Positions 22,695-32,764 of a DNA stretch of 64,000 bases are shown here, piece by piece. Below the pieces are notes generated by a model that saw only the letters and a program-made list of their open reading frames with translations, was not told where the DNA came from and made no database searches. Source of the stretch: Gambelia wislizenii (lineage: Eukaryota; Chordata; Lepidosauria; Squamata; Crotaphytidae); NCBI GenBank assembly GCA_030847615.1, contig JAUMIR010000002.1, positions 114,150,309 to 114,214,308 on the forward strand, written 5' to 3'. A program made the translations under genes and the position numbers. How positions within the stretch are numbered: position 1 is the stretch's first letter; each line of letters starts with the position of its first letter.

Positions 22695-24280
22695 AATTTA
22701 CTATAAAAGAATTAGTGTTTTATCTAAATGTTATTTTTGTTTCAAATAGTACTGGTCCTGACTAATGATGTACCGTTTAAGCAGTGGCAAAAAGACATTT
22801 TGAATTTTGTTTGGCAAGGCAAGAGACCCAGGTTTTTATAAGATGCAAAACAAAGAGGCAATCTGGAACTTCCATATCTGAAATTGTATTTTTCAGCATG
22901 TTGTTTAATTTGACTAAAAGACTGGATAACTTTGGAGGAAAAAAGATTGCTATAATTGGAAGGATTTGAAATGTGCTTGGGCTAGCATGGATTTCTTTTG
23001 TATGACAAAATTAAGACAAATGTTGATTTTAATAATCATTGTATTAGGCATTCTTTGTTCAGAATATGGACAAGATATTAAACAAGATTATGTTCTAAGA
23101 TGCCTTTATGGATTTCACTGTATGAAGCTCTGTATAGAAGAAAATCAATATCTAAAGATAAATGGGTTACTTCTCAAGATCTTTTATTGTTAGAAAAAGG
23201 CCAATATAGAATTAAAAGAAGTGAAGAATTAGAATTAGAAGGCTATAGCTTACAATAGTATTTGTATGAATGGATATTTGAGTGATAGAAGATATATAAG
23301 AAATTATATGATTTTGAATTAACTAAGTTAGAATTTGAAATACAACTGTGTACAGATGAAGAGCATTTATATTCTAATATGGATAAGTTATTGTTAAAAA
23401 TGGGGATGGAGGCTGAACAGGTTAAAGAATGTATGATCAAATGGACTTAGAATATTGACCACAATATACAAATGGATCGATGGAAAAGAATGTGAACAAG
23501 GGGTTTAAGGTTCACCTTAAGTTATGATATTAAAGAGCATTCTTATAAGATGATGTATCAACGGTATTTAACACCAGAAAATGTCTAAGATGTATAAAGG
23601 TTCTACTAATATTTGTTGGAAGTATAATAAAAAAAGAAGGAACCTTTTATCATATGTAATGGACGTGTGCTAAGGTGAAAAAATATTGGATTTAAATACA
23701 ATGTTTGATGGAGGGCATTTTGTAATTAAAACTTCAGTTGAAACCAGAACTGTTTCTGCTAGACCTGATGGATGAACAGATCGAGAAGAAGCACAGAAGA
23801 GTTATCCCATACATGATTATAGCTGCCAGATTATTCTACTCACAGAAGTGGAAAAATATGGCTATTCCATCACAAGATTGGATGATGAAACGTTATGACC
23901 TTGCAGAGATGGATAAATTGACTACTTTGATTAGAGAAAAGTCATTAAATAGTTTTAACAAAGACTGGAATTAATAATTCTTTTTCTGAGATTATTGGGA
24001 GAGATTATCAATAGTAGGATTTGAAGTAGGATCAAATATTATGAAGTTTATTGAGTTACTGATTTAGAGGCAGTTGGATAAGTGGATAATTACTGTGTAG
24101 CTATTAGCTGGAAGGTTGTAAGTCATTTGTTATTTTCCTTGTTTAATATGTTTTGTAGTTGTAGTTATGTTTTTGTAGTACTTGTTTTATTCAATTTGTA
24201 TTTGTAGCATTCGTATATGTTGTTTTATGTTATAAAAATACTTTTGTGTTAATGAAGACATATTTTTTTAAAAGAATAAC
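22695..24280 (+). mobile_element. L1-clade LINE, 3' part of ORF2, heavily decayed
   Basis: The translated pieces are KQWQKDILNFVWQGKRPRF (22,782-22,838), then LYLKLYFSACCLI-like and the intact stretch KPELFLLDLMDEQIEKKH (23,740-23,795). IAARLFYSQKWKN (23,817-23,858) and MMKRYDLAEMDKLTTL (23,882-23,930) follow. These are the C-terminal third of a vertebrate L1 ORF2, past the RT. Frequent stops and shifts. It is AT-rich with an A-rich end near 24,270. Confidence 0.8.
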
Positions 24281-24601
24281 ATGCTAGGCAATGAAAAAGA
24301 AAGCATTTTGACACTTTATAAGGTTTTCGGTTTATGTATGGGTGGTATGTTATTTTAAGAAGTTTTCCTCCTTGTATTTTAAAATTCTATGTAAATTCTG
24401 GTTCCCTTAAAATAAATTCTGCATTACTTTTTAACATTGCCCCTTGAGGTGTTTGAGCCACCAACTGTTCACGTCACTGCCATGTACCAGGCTTGCTTTC
24501 CAGATGATAATGACATTCTTTAGGATTGTCCTCTGCAAGAGCTAAATGGTAGAAACCTACCAGTCATCATATTGTGAATTTTAACCCTTGTGGCAAATGT
24601 G

Positions 24602-24605
<4 letters not shown>

Positions 24606-24653
<48 letters not shown>
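24606..24653. repeat. (CT)n(AT)n compound microsatellite
   Basis: CT from 24,606 to about 24,637, then TA to 24,653. The same compound order recurs at 27,508-27,567. Confidence 0.95.
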
Positions 24654-25139
24654 TTAAAATGTGTGTCCTCACCCTGCCCAGAGTTGGCAGCTTTATCCTC
24701 ATGCCATTAATAACATTTTAGGTTCAACGTATCAAATGTACATGTGGCGTGGGCTCTAGAATAACCCTAGAGGGGGGAAAGACTAGGGGCTTGTCTACAT
24801 TGGCGGGAAACCCGGCACCTACCCCGTAGCCACGGTAGATTTCTTTGAAGAAGAGTAGCCCCATAAACTCCACACACACCAGGCTTGTCCAATTGTAGAT
24901 TAGAGTATCCCACCACACTTTAATCCACATCAGAGTAAAAGGGCGGTCTTATGCTGATCACACGTCCTATATGTCATACTATTTCTGGCAACCTGGCTGG
25001 GGCTACTGCAGTTTTTTTCCTGTTCGCTCGTGCATGCAAATAAGTGAATATACATGGTCCCAGAGTACTGTATTACTGGATAAGCAGAGATACACTTACC
25101 CAGATATGTGAACAATAAAAAATTATTTATTTTTTACAG

Positions 25140-25688
25140 TAGCAGAACGGAGAACCATCCATAAGAAGTTCTACCCTGACTTTGCTCCAAAGCCAATCGT
25201 CAGCCACCATGTGGCCAAAAATCTGGGTTTCCCCCTTAAATGTGGAGCAAATTGTGATTCTTATAGATCTGGCATTTCCTACAGAAACCCAGTGAAAATG
25301 CGCATCGTTGAAAACATTGTGTCAACTGGTCTGGCGCAAACACTTCTGGGTGAGATCGTGACAGCCAGGTAAGTGATGCACTTTTTATGACTCTCCCTGG
25401 GTTACTTGTAAGTTTTAAAGTGTGTTTTTGTGCTTTGTGTCACTTTTTGTGTGCTTTTTTGTTTGTTTGTTTTTTGAATTTCCTGCACAATGAAATCTCG
25501 CAATAATCTGTGGGATTTCAAAGGAGGAAGTGAACGGAGCTCTGTTCACTTCCTCTTTCATTGCTGGGAAAGCCTTTGCCGGGAAAGCAAGGTAAGTGTG
25601 GGGGGGGGCGTTCTTTTACTGGCATAAAAAATGATTTTTTTATGCCAGCAAAAGAACACGTTAAGGGGTTCATCTGATAAAGTCCTTT
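25140..25688 (+). mobile_element. 'TATCAGA'-ended repeat with an exon-like left part
   Basis: The right end 'catctgataaagtcc' and the small hairpin 'tggcataaaaaa...tttttttatgcca' (25,619-25,646) are shared with 53,860-53,936 and, inverted, 30,884-30,960. The centre 'ctccctgggttacttg' is shared with 43,345 and 53,695. The left part (25,140-25,368) has a splice-like acceptor, an open frame of 75 codons and a donor CAG|GTAAGT. Its last ~50 bases are also repeated at 53,625-53,673. Confidence 0.5.
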
Positions 25689-25689
25689 G

Positions 25690-27100
25690 TCTCTTCATTG
25701 CTTGAGAAATAATGGCAATGGATCTTCAGCATCTGCAGTCTCCTGCTGAGGAGCAGGACTGCCCTCTGTCTCAACCCCTGGCTTCTCTGACTCTGAGAGA
25801 CCATGAGCTTCTGGAGTTGCAGATTCCTGGCAAACTACCTGCCTCCTCCTCTTTGTCTGAATTATCTGACTACAGAGAGTGAGGTATGCCAAAAAGCTTG
25901 AAATCCAGGTCCAAGCAGGCACTGGGTGGCATGCCTAGGATCTGGGTAAAACCCAGCTGCCCAGGTGCTATTGCAGTCCCACCATATGCCCAAGTGTGAA
26001 AGCTCATGGGAAGCAGTGAGGACAGGGAAGGGTTTGACAGGAAAACCAAAGGAGAGTGACTGTTGTTACGGAAGGGGATAACTCAATCTGGAGATGTTTT
26101 TGGTGGCAATAGCATCTTCTACTTAATGTGTGGTTCTGTTTTCAGCCTCTATGTTCTTTATTAATATGAAAAAAACAATGTAATGGACTATCTTTGAATA
26201 TTTTTATTTGAGATGAGTGGAAAATAGTTATCTGTTTGTGTTTCAATCCACCAAATGATAACAGCCAGAATCTTGGGCTAAGAAATGCTCTCTTGAGGGT
26301 TTATGTATATGAATGAAATAAAGCTATGGTCATAAAGGTAAATCAGTGTGTTTTGTATTATGAACACATTTTCATAAATTTTATTATATATGTTGCTTTC
26401 ATAACAATTTCCAAAAATCCAAACTGACCCATGGCAATATCATGCAGAGCAATAATATTGCTTAGGTCTTTGCAACAAACTATAAATTGGATTGTCATTA
26501 ACCACTGTTCTCCACAAAGACATTATCTAGTAAAACATTACATTTAAAAAGATCATCTTAGTTATAAAGCTGAAAATTGTATTTGATTTAAGTGTGTGTG
26601 TTTTTTACAAGCGAGATTGAGATATGGAACTGGGCTGTGTGTGTGTTTAAAAAAATTAACTGATGTTAAGGCCTACAATGGTAAGACTTGTATTTTCTTC
26701 GAAAAGCATATTCTTTCCGATGGTGCATTAAGATCTGAGCTTGAAAGAAAGTAATTACAAATACCCAGTTACTTGTAATTAATTAATTTTCCTAATAGCA
26801 GCAACTTAGGTACATTACATTATGGCTGTAAATTAATGAGATATTACTTTACTTCTTTAATAATGTAGCCTTTTCTTTTATGATGGTAGAGGAACGTCTC
26901 ATGCTTCAGATACTGGGCTAGGCTGTGCCTCATCCTGCTGCCTCATTCTCAGTGAGGTGGACAGGAGAAAGGTGTTTTACAGCACAGATTGTCCAGTCCT
27001 TAACATACAAGCAAATGCTTTAAATTTGCTTTAAAAAACCAACTGCGGGCCCAAGCCGGACTGTTCTCTTGCCCATATAACACAAGACACTGACACAGTG
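25690..27100. other. No feature recognised
   Basis: AT-rich toward the right. Nothing recognisable on either strand. Confidence 0.35.
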
Positions 27101-27179
27101 TATCTTCACAAAATATATTGAGATAAGTAGTAAGGATACACATCAATACATGATATGCATAAGTATGAGGTAGAGTATA

Positions 27180-27300
27180 AATAGCAATAAAAGGCCACAA
27201 CTTTGATAATGACTGATAATTGTTGGTGTACACCACATGGGTCCGGATCCCTTCAGTGGCCAACCCACTGTTGGCTAATGGCCCTGCTGGTTGCTACCGA
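27180..27300. repeat. Dispersed repeat shared with 40,865-40,945
   Basis: 'aaaggccacaactttgataatgac...acatgggtccggatccc' parallels 'taggccacaactttattggttac...acatgggtctggatcca' at 40,882-40,942. Element type unknown. Confidence 0.4.
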
Positions 27301-27505
27301 CACCACTCAGCATGGAGGGGAGGAGTCCTGGCGAGGCCACCCGCCTGATGACTCTCCCCTCCCCTATGAAACAAGCAAGATTATTAACAGAAAAGGGGTC
27401 CCCATGAACTTGAACTTGGCCATGACCTTGACGGAGACCTTCCACCCAACCAATTATAAGGATCGGGACCCATGCCAACTGCCCTCCTAAAATTTTGACA
27501 AAGAG

Positions 27506-27507
<2 letters not shown>

Positions 27508-27567
<60 letters not shown>
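27508..27567. repeat. (CT)n(AT)n compound microsatellite
   Basis: TC repeats 27,508-27,540, then AT repeats 27,541-27,567. Confidence 0.95.
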
Positions 27568-27570
<3 letters not shown>

Positions 27571-27591
27571 CTCTTGGGTATGCTGCCGTTT

Positions 27592-27666
27592 CCAGTGTGC
27601 TGATTGGCTGCTTAGGGACCTGACCAACCAATCACAGGTCTTCTGGGCAGCCAATCAGCACACTGG
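27592..27666. repeat. Perfect 20-bp inverted repeat with CCAAT boxes
   Basis: The arms CCAGTGTGCTGATTGGCTGC (27,592-27,611) and its exact reverse complement (27,647-27,666) are separated by 35 bp. The spacer holds a second small inverted pair, GACCTG/CAGGTC, around CCAATCA. That puts three CCAAT-type sites (attgg, ccaat, ccaat) within 60 bp. It could be a foldback end, part of an LTR-like promoter or a chance structure. No gene follows it directly. Confidence 0.75.
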
Positions 27667-27769
27667 GGGCGTGACCATGTAGATTTCAAACATGGCAGCC
27701 AGAGAGGGAGAGTGAGTAGCATGGGGATGGATGTGTTGTGTGCTGGAGTGCAGGGGGTGAGGGCCAAGG

Positions 27770-28257
27770 GGCAGAATGTGTGGAGGGGGAAGAATGAGCG
27801 GAGGGGGGTGTCAGGGGGGCGGAACAAGCAGAGGGGGGTGGCAGGGGACAGAACAAGCGGAGGGGGGTAGCAGGGGGGCAGAACAAGTGGAGGGGTGTGG
27901 CAGGGGGGAAGAACAGGTGGAGGGGTGGCAGGGGGCAGAACAAGCAGAGTGGGTGGCAGGGGGCAGAATGAGCAGATGGGGTGTCAGGGGGCAGAATGAG
28001 TGGATGGGGGATGGCAGGGGGCAGAACGAGTGGAGGGAGGTGGCAGGGGGGCAGAATGAGCAGATGGGGTGGCAGGGGGGGAAGAACAAGCGGATGGGGG
28101 TGGCAGGGGGCAGAACAAGTGGAGGGGGGTGGCATGGAGCGGAACAAGCAGATGGGGTGGCAAGGGGGCAGAATGAGTGGATGGGGTGGCAGTGGGGGAG
28201 AATGAGCAGGGGGGTGGCAGGGGGCAGAACAAGCAGAGGGTGGTGGCAGGGGGCAGA
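27770..28257. repeat. G-rich minisatellite, about 27-30 bp unit, roughly 16 copies
   Basis: Each unit reads approximately 'ggtggcagggggcagaacaagcggaggg', with aatgag/aacaag and gtgg/cagatg variants. The plus strand is almost free of C and the minus strand is C-rich. Long open frames on both strands (up to 214 codons, Pro/Ser/His-rich or Gly/Gln-rich) come from the unit not producing stops and are not gene evidence. G-runs of 4-7 recur every unit. Confidence 0.92.
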
Positions 28258-28259
28258 GT

Positions 28260-28706
28260 TTTTTAATGGCATATGGTACACCGGATCCAGCTAGTAAACA
28301 CAAATTACCAAGACAATACACGCTAACCAAAGTCTCTGTAACGCTGGAAAAAAGGGGAGGGAGGGTGGGTCTTCAGCTCTGTGTGAGCCACTGGTGATGA
28401 TGACACTGGGCCAGCTTATATACCGGCCCCGCTGCCATAAAGTAACGGCCATAAAGCAGCCATCGTAAAATGCAGCACAGGGCGGCATCATCCAGCCATG
28501 CCGGCCGGAAGACCCACCTCCCTGGGCCATGCCAGCCAATCAGGGCAGGAGAGTCCTGCCCCAATTGGCCCGCCGCTTCTCGCCCTTTTCCCAGCCCACA
28601 AGGCAGGCCGGGAAGAAGAGGCCCAACATGGTGGCCCCCATGCTGACTGCCACATGGCCACGTGGGGCCAGGGGAGGCAGGCTGCCGAAGCCTGGCAGCC
28701 ACCTTA
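28260..28706. other. GC-rich block, identity unknown
   Basis: GC content is clearly above that of its surroundings. It includes 'cttatataccggccccgctgcc' and CCAATCAG/CCAATTGG sites. It may be part of an LTR or a GC-rich repeat, but no paired end was found. Confidence 0.3.
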
Positions 28707-28709
28707 CTA

Positions 28710-29870
28710 ATACAGTACTTTATTTACATCAGCTACTTATAGTTGCATTCAGTATTTGTAACTAAGTAATGTCTCCCTTGTCATATTCTTGCTTGCAGGT
28801 GGGAGAAACATCCTCCTCCTTGCACCCTGATTGGAAAACAAATGGACCACTTTGCATGATCTGGCTGCTGGCTAAGGTGGGCTAGAGTGGCATTTATGTA
28901 GTCTTAGAGTAATACCAAATAGCCTTACTGAATATAAAAAAGCTACTTATCTGTAACTCTAGGTTCTGAATCTGTAGCAGGAATACAGAATACCAGCCAA
29001 ATATTTTAGTCTGTCTTGAGAAATGGGGGAGTGAGGAGTTCCTCTTCTAAAATGTAGTTCAAACAGTAACTATGTACTTTTCAGGACCTTGGAACTACAA
29101 TTGTAAAAAGTTACTTTAAAAAATAACTTTCTAAACTTTGGATTTGGTATAATATTATGGGTTTTTCAGTGTCAATAATCCAACACCATTACTCAAAACA
29201 TTGTTAACAATAAGGGCGGGCTGTCCAGTCTAGGGCTGGTTTACAAGGGTGAGCAACACGGGAATGTCCCAGCAAAAGAAAAACAAAGGCCGCGGAGCTA
29301 CTATTGGCTGTGCTTATGCTTCATCAAAACTTTAGGAAAAGCATTTTAAAACTGAGGAAGGACCAATCCCACTCCTTAAGGCCACTGCTTTATAGTCTCC
29401 AGTGAAGCATAAAGTATTAGTCCCCTTTGGCTTCCACCAGCATGACCTTCAGGAACCAGTAAACCCACAGCCCCTTGTCTCAGTGAACAGGAGCAGGCTG
29501 CTCAGTTTCCAACCACCAACCCACTTAAGGCTAGTAATGTCAGAAAAACAATTTGTTTTATTCCTGGGCAAGTGACTCGGCATTTCTTTGGGAAGCTTGC
29601 CTTAGACCTGACAGATATTCACAAATGTAAGGCATGTATTATTTGCAGCAATATAGGCCTGAAACATAACAAAGTCTTGCCATGAGGCACGCTGAAGCAG
29701 CTGCCTCAAGCAGCAGATGCTAGGGAGCAATAGTAAAGCTTTGGAGTACATAGATCTTTGTACCATGGGACCTGTCCAGCACCCCATATCTTTGCCTGCT
29801 GCCCTTGGGGGCAGATGGGCCACCCTGTTCCTTCACCCTTCTCATGATAAGATTCAGCAGTCTGTCTGAC
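28710..29870. other. No feature recognised
   Basis: AT-moderate sequence without recognisable coding or repeat ends. Confidence 0.35.
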
Positions 29871-29872
29871 AG

Positions 29873-30085
29873 TAAGAACTGTTCCGAAGTGGAATACACC
29901 ACCTCTGAGTGTTGTGGAGTCTCCTTCTTTGGAGGTTTTTAAACAGAGGCTGGATGTCAGGCGTGTGTGTTTCTGCATGGCATGGGTTTGGACTTGATGA
30001 CCCTTGTGATCTCTTCCAACTGTAAGCCACTTTGAGTCCCACTATGGGCGGGGGGGAAGCAGGATATAAATCACATAAATAAATA
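29873..30085 (+). mobile_element. CR1 3' fragment followed by another LINE tail
   Basis: 'gacagtaagaactgttccgaagtggaatacacc...gaggtttttaaacagaggctgg...tctcttccaact' (29,873-30,022) is CR1. At 30,023 it switches to 'gtaagccactttgagtcccactatgggcg...aggatataaatcacataaataaataaa', an L2-type 3' terminus with an A-rich simple tail. Confidence 0.8.
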
Positions 30086-30482
30086 AAATCATTATTATCA
30101 GCAGCAGCAGCATTGGATCATGATTATTCAGAGGATTTTTTTTTCCAGGGGGGATGAATGGGGGCAAAATTTTGCATTGGTATGTGGTATACTGCTACCA
30201 CATACTGGAACAATCAGGAATGTAGCTAGGGGAAGCAAAATGAGGGCATTGCCCTTCCAAATAAGAATGCTGCTCCCCCCCGCAAAATAAATTTCCCCCC
30301 CAGTCCTCAAATCTCTAGCATTGTAGAGAGAAAGGCATTGAAAATCACTCACATGTAGAACTCTTATATTTTCTCTGTTCACATTCCCTTGGTACTGTTG
30401 TCAGCCTCTTCTCTTTGGATACCTCAACTATAGTTCCAAATACTCAACTGAAATTTAAAGTTACTGCAATGCTAGAAAATTA

Positions 30483-30717
30483 GATTGTTGTTGTTGTGTG
30501 TCTTCAAGTCATTTTCGACTTATGGCAACCCTCAGGAAAACCTATCAAAGGGTTTTCTTGGCAAGATTTGTTCTGAGTGGGTTTGCCTTTGCCTTCCTCT
30601 GAGACTGAGAGAGTGTAACTGGCCCAAGGTCACCACTGGATTTCCATGGTCAAGCAGGGATTTGAACCCTAGTCTCTAGAATTATAGTTTAACACTCAAA
30701 CCACTATACCACGCTGG
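30483..30717 (-). mobile_element. tRNA-derived SINE, near full length
   Basis: Minus strand. The head is at the right ('cagcgtggtatagtggtttgagtgtt', with a B-box-like GGTTCAAATCCC at about 30,656-30,667) and the (GTT)n-flanked tail at the left ('tgttgttgttgtgtgtcttcaagtcatt'). It is the longest copy of this family in the window. Confidence 0.88.
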
Positions 30718-30883
30718 ATACTGAAGGAAAATTTCATGGGTGGGGGAAGAATTTATATTTGGGAGCAATGACCTCATTTTGCCTCCGCACCCCTCCCCCG
30801 TAGCTACACTCCTAGAGCTACCACACACATGTGTGCTTGCGTGCATATATAATCTGCTTTATGCTTAGAACCACATACCATGG

Positions 30884-31134
30884 TCTTTATCAGACAAGCC
30901 CCTTAAAACATTCTTTTGCTGGCATAAAAAAAATCCATATTTATGCCAGCAAAAGAATGCCCCCCACCGCACTCACCTTGTTTTCCCAGCAAAGGCTTCC
31001 CCAGCAATGAAAGAGGAAGCGAACGGAGCTCTGTTCACTTCCTCCTTTCAAATCCCATGGATTATCACGAGACTTTATTGCGCAGAAAATTAAAAAAACA
31101 AAAACAAAAAGAATACACAAACAGTGACAAGTGT
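30884..31134 (-). mobile_element. 'TATCAGA'-ended repeat, minus orientation, truncated
   Basis: It opens 'ggtctttatcagacaagccccttaa' with the small hairpin 'tggcataaaaaa...tttatgcca', then 'gaacggagctctgttcacttcctcc'. This is the inverse of 25,520-25,688. It stops near 31,134 where the long inverted repeat begins. Confidence 0.6.
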
Positions 31135-31815
31135 GTGCTCTTTCTGCTTCGTTTATAGGCACTTGCTTAATGGTCACAGTGGCTGGGGAATCCTGAGTGT
31201 TGTAATCCAAAGCTGGTCACTTTCCAAGCTTTTGTGTGAAGCCTGACTGTAACACGCTTTGGCGTTCGGTGGTGTCAGATTCCCTGGATTGTCTGCCACT
31301 TTGTAGGCTTCTCAGTGTAATGGGATTTTATCAGACGCACTAAGATTTATCAGACGCACTACCTGGCTGTCCCAATCTCACCCAGAAGTACTCTGGCTGG
31401 ACTGGCCATTGACACTGCATTCATGTGAGTACAGTGGCATGAAGTTTCACATTCCAGCAATGCCGGCAGTAAATCACCATGGGGGCTTCAGCTGTCAATT
31501 AAAAAGTACGGGGTTTGGCAAGGACATAAACGCGAAAGGGCGATGTCATATGGTACGCTTATTCTTTTGCGTTTATGTGGCATTGTTATGACACCGTATT
31601 TAGTGCGTCTGATAAAATCCCATTACACTGAGAAGCCTACAAAGTGGCAGACAATCCAGGGAATCTGACACCACCGAATGCTGAAGAGTGTTACAGTCAG
31701 GCTTCACACAAAAGCTTGGAAAGTGACCAGCTTTGGATTACAACACTCAGGATTCCCCAGCCACTGTGACCATTAAGCAAGTGCCTATAAATGAAGCAGA
31801 AAGAGCACACACAAG
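31125..31815. repeat. Long inverted repeat, arms about 205 bp, about 97% alike
   Basis: The left arm about 31,125-31,342 and the right arm about 31,596-31,815 are reverse complements with only a handful of differences, clustered at 31,253-31,263. The inner ends are GGGATTTTATCAGACGCACTA (31,322-31,342) and its exact complement (31,596-31,616). The spacer is about 250 bp and contains a 'TATCAGA'-family interior (rc of 'tacttctgggtgaga..gggacagccagg'). It is either a MITE with very long TIRs or a MITE flanked by a palindromic duplication. Confidence 0.85.
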
Positions 31816-32123
31816 AAGGTGGGGGGATAGCCTCTCCATGTTTATAAAACTGCATCATTAGACAGTGCTTCCAGGTACGTTCAGGACCTTCCTTTATTAT
31901 TCCTTTCTTCTCCTGGGAAGTAATGTTGTCATTCCATTTTGTATTCTCCTAATAGTCCAATTTTATGGATTTGTAAAAGGGGAAGCTTGGCATGATATAA
32001 AGACATGCTCTCCAACTGTCCTTATTTGGCAGGGACAGTCCCAATTAATCATCTCTTGTCCCACTTTTTCCAGCTAATTTTTAAATATCCCTGTTTCTCT
32101 CTCCTACTACTACTTTACTCCTT

Positions 32124-32575
32124 AGAATCATAGAATCATAGAGTTGGAAGAGACCACAAGGGCCATCTAGTCCAACCCCCTGCCACGAAGGAAATCACGA
32201 TCAAAGCATCCCTGACAGATGGCCATCCAGCCTCTGTTTAAAAACCTCCAAAGAAAGAGACTCCACCACACTCTGAGGCAGTGTATTCCACTTCTGAACA
32301 GCTCTTACTATCAGGAAGTTCTTTCTAATGTTTAGGTGGAATCTCTTTTCCTGGAGTTTCAACCCATTGCTCCGTGTCCTAGTCTCTGGAGCAGCAGAAA
32401 ACAAGCTTGCCCCATCCTCAGTATGACATCCCTTCAGATATTTAAAGATGTCAATCATGTCACCTCTCAACCTTCTCTTCACCAGACTATACATGCCCAG
32501 CTCCCTAAGCCACTCCTTATAGGGCATGGCTTCCAGACCTCCCACCATCCTGGTCGCCCTCCTCTGGATAAATAC
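32124..32575 (-). mobile_element. CR1 3' fragment, minus strand
   Basis: It starts at the left with 'agaatcatagaatcatagagttggaagag', the reverse of the CR1 tail. The minus strand reads MVGGLEAMPYKEWLRELGMYSL then FKYLKGCHTEDGASLFS. It is young: few differences from the consensus of the other copies, and one open frame of 115 codons remains. Confidence 0.9.
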
Positions 32576-32764
32576 ATAAGCTTCACCTTCAGCTTACTTC
32601 AGTTGATGCAAAATGAGTTCAAATTGCAAACGTAGTTTGCACTCAGTTAACTTAGCAGGGGAGAGAGGACAACGGGGGGCAGCATCCTGCCCTTCCCAGT
32701 AGGCTCAGGAAAAAGCAAATGGTTGGAGCCTCTCCTTGCATGCGTGTTTTCCTTATTAATAACT

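Noticed and set aside
27686..28330. Open frames of 156-214 codons on both strands, rich in Pro/His/Ser or Gly/Gln
   Set aside because: They lie on a 27-30 bp tandem repeat that lacks stop codons in several frames. Composition follows the repeat unit and no domain is visible.
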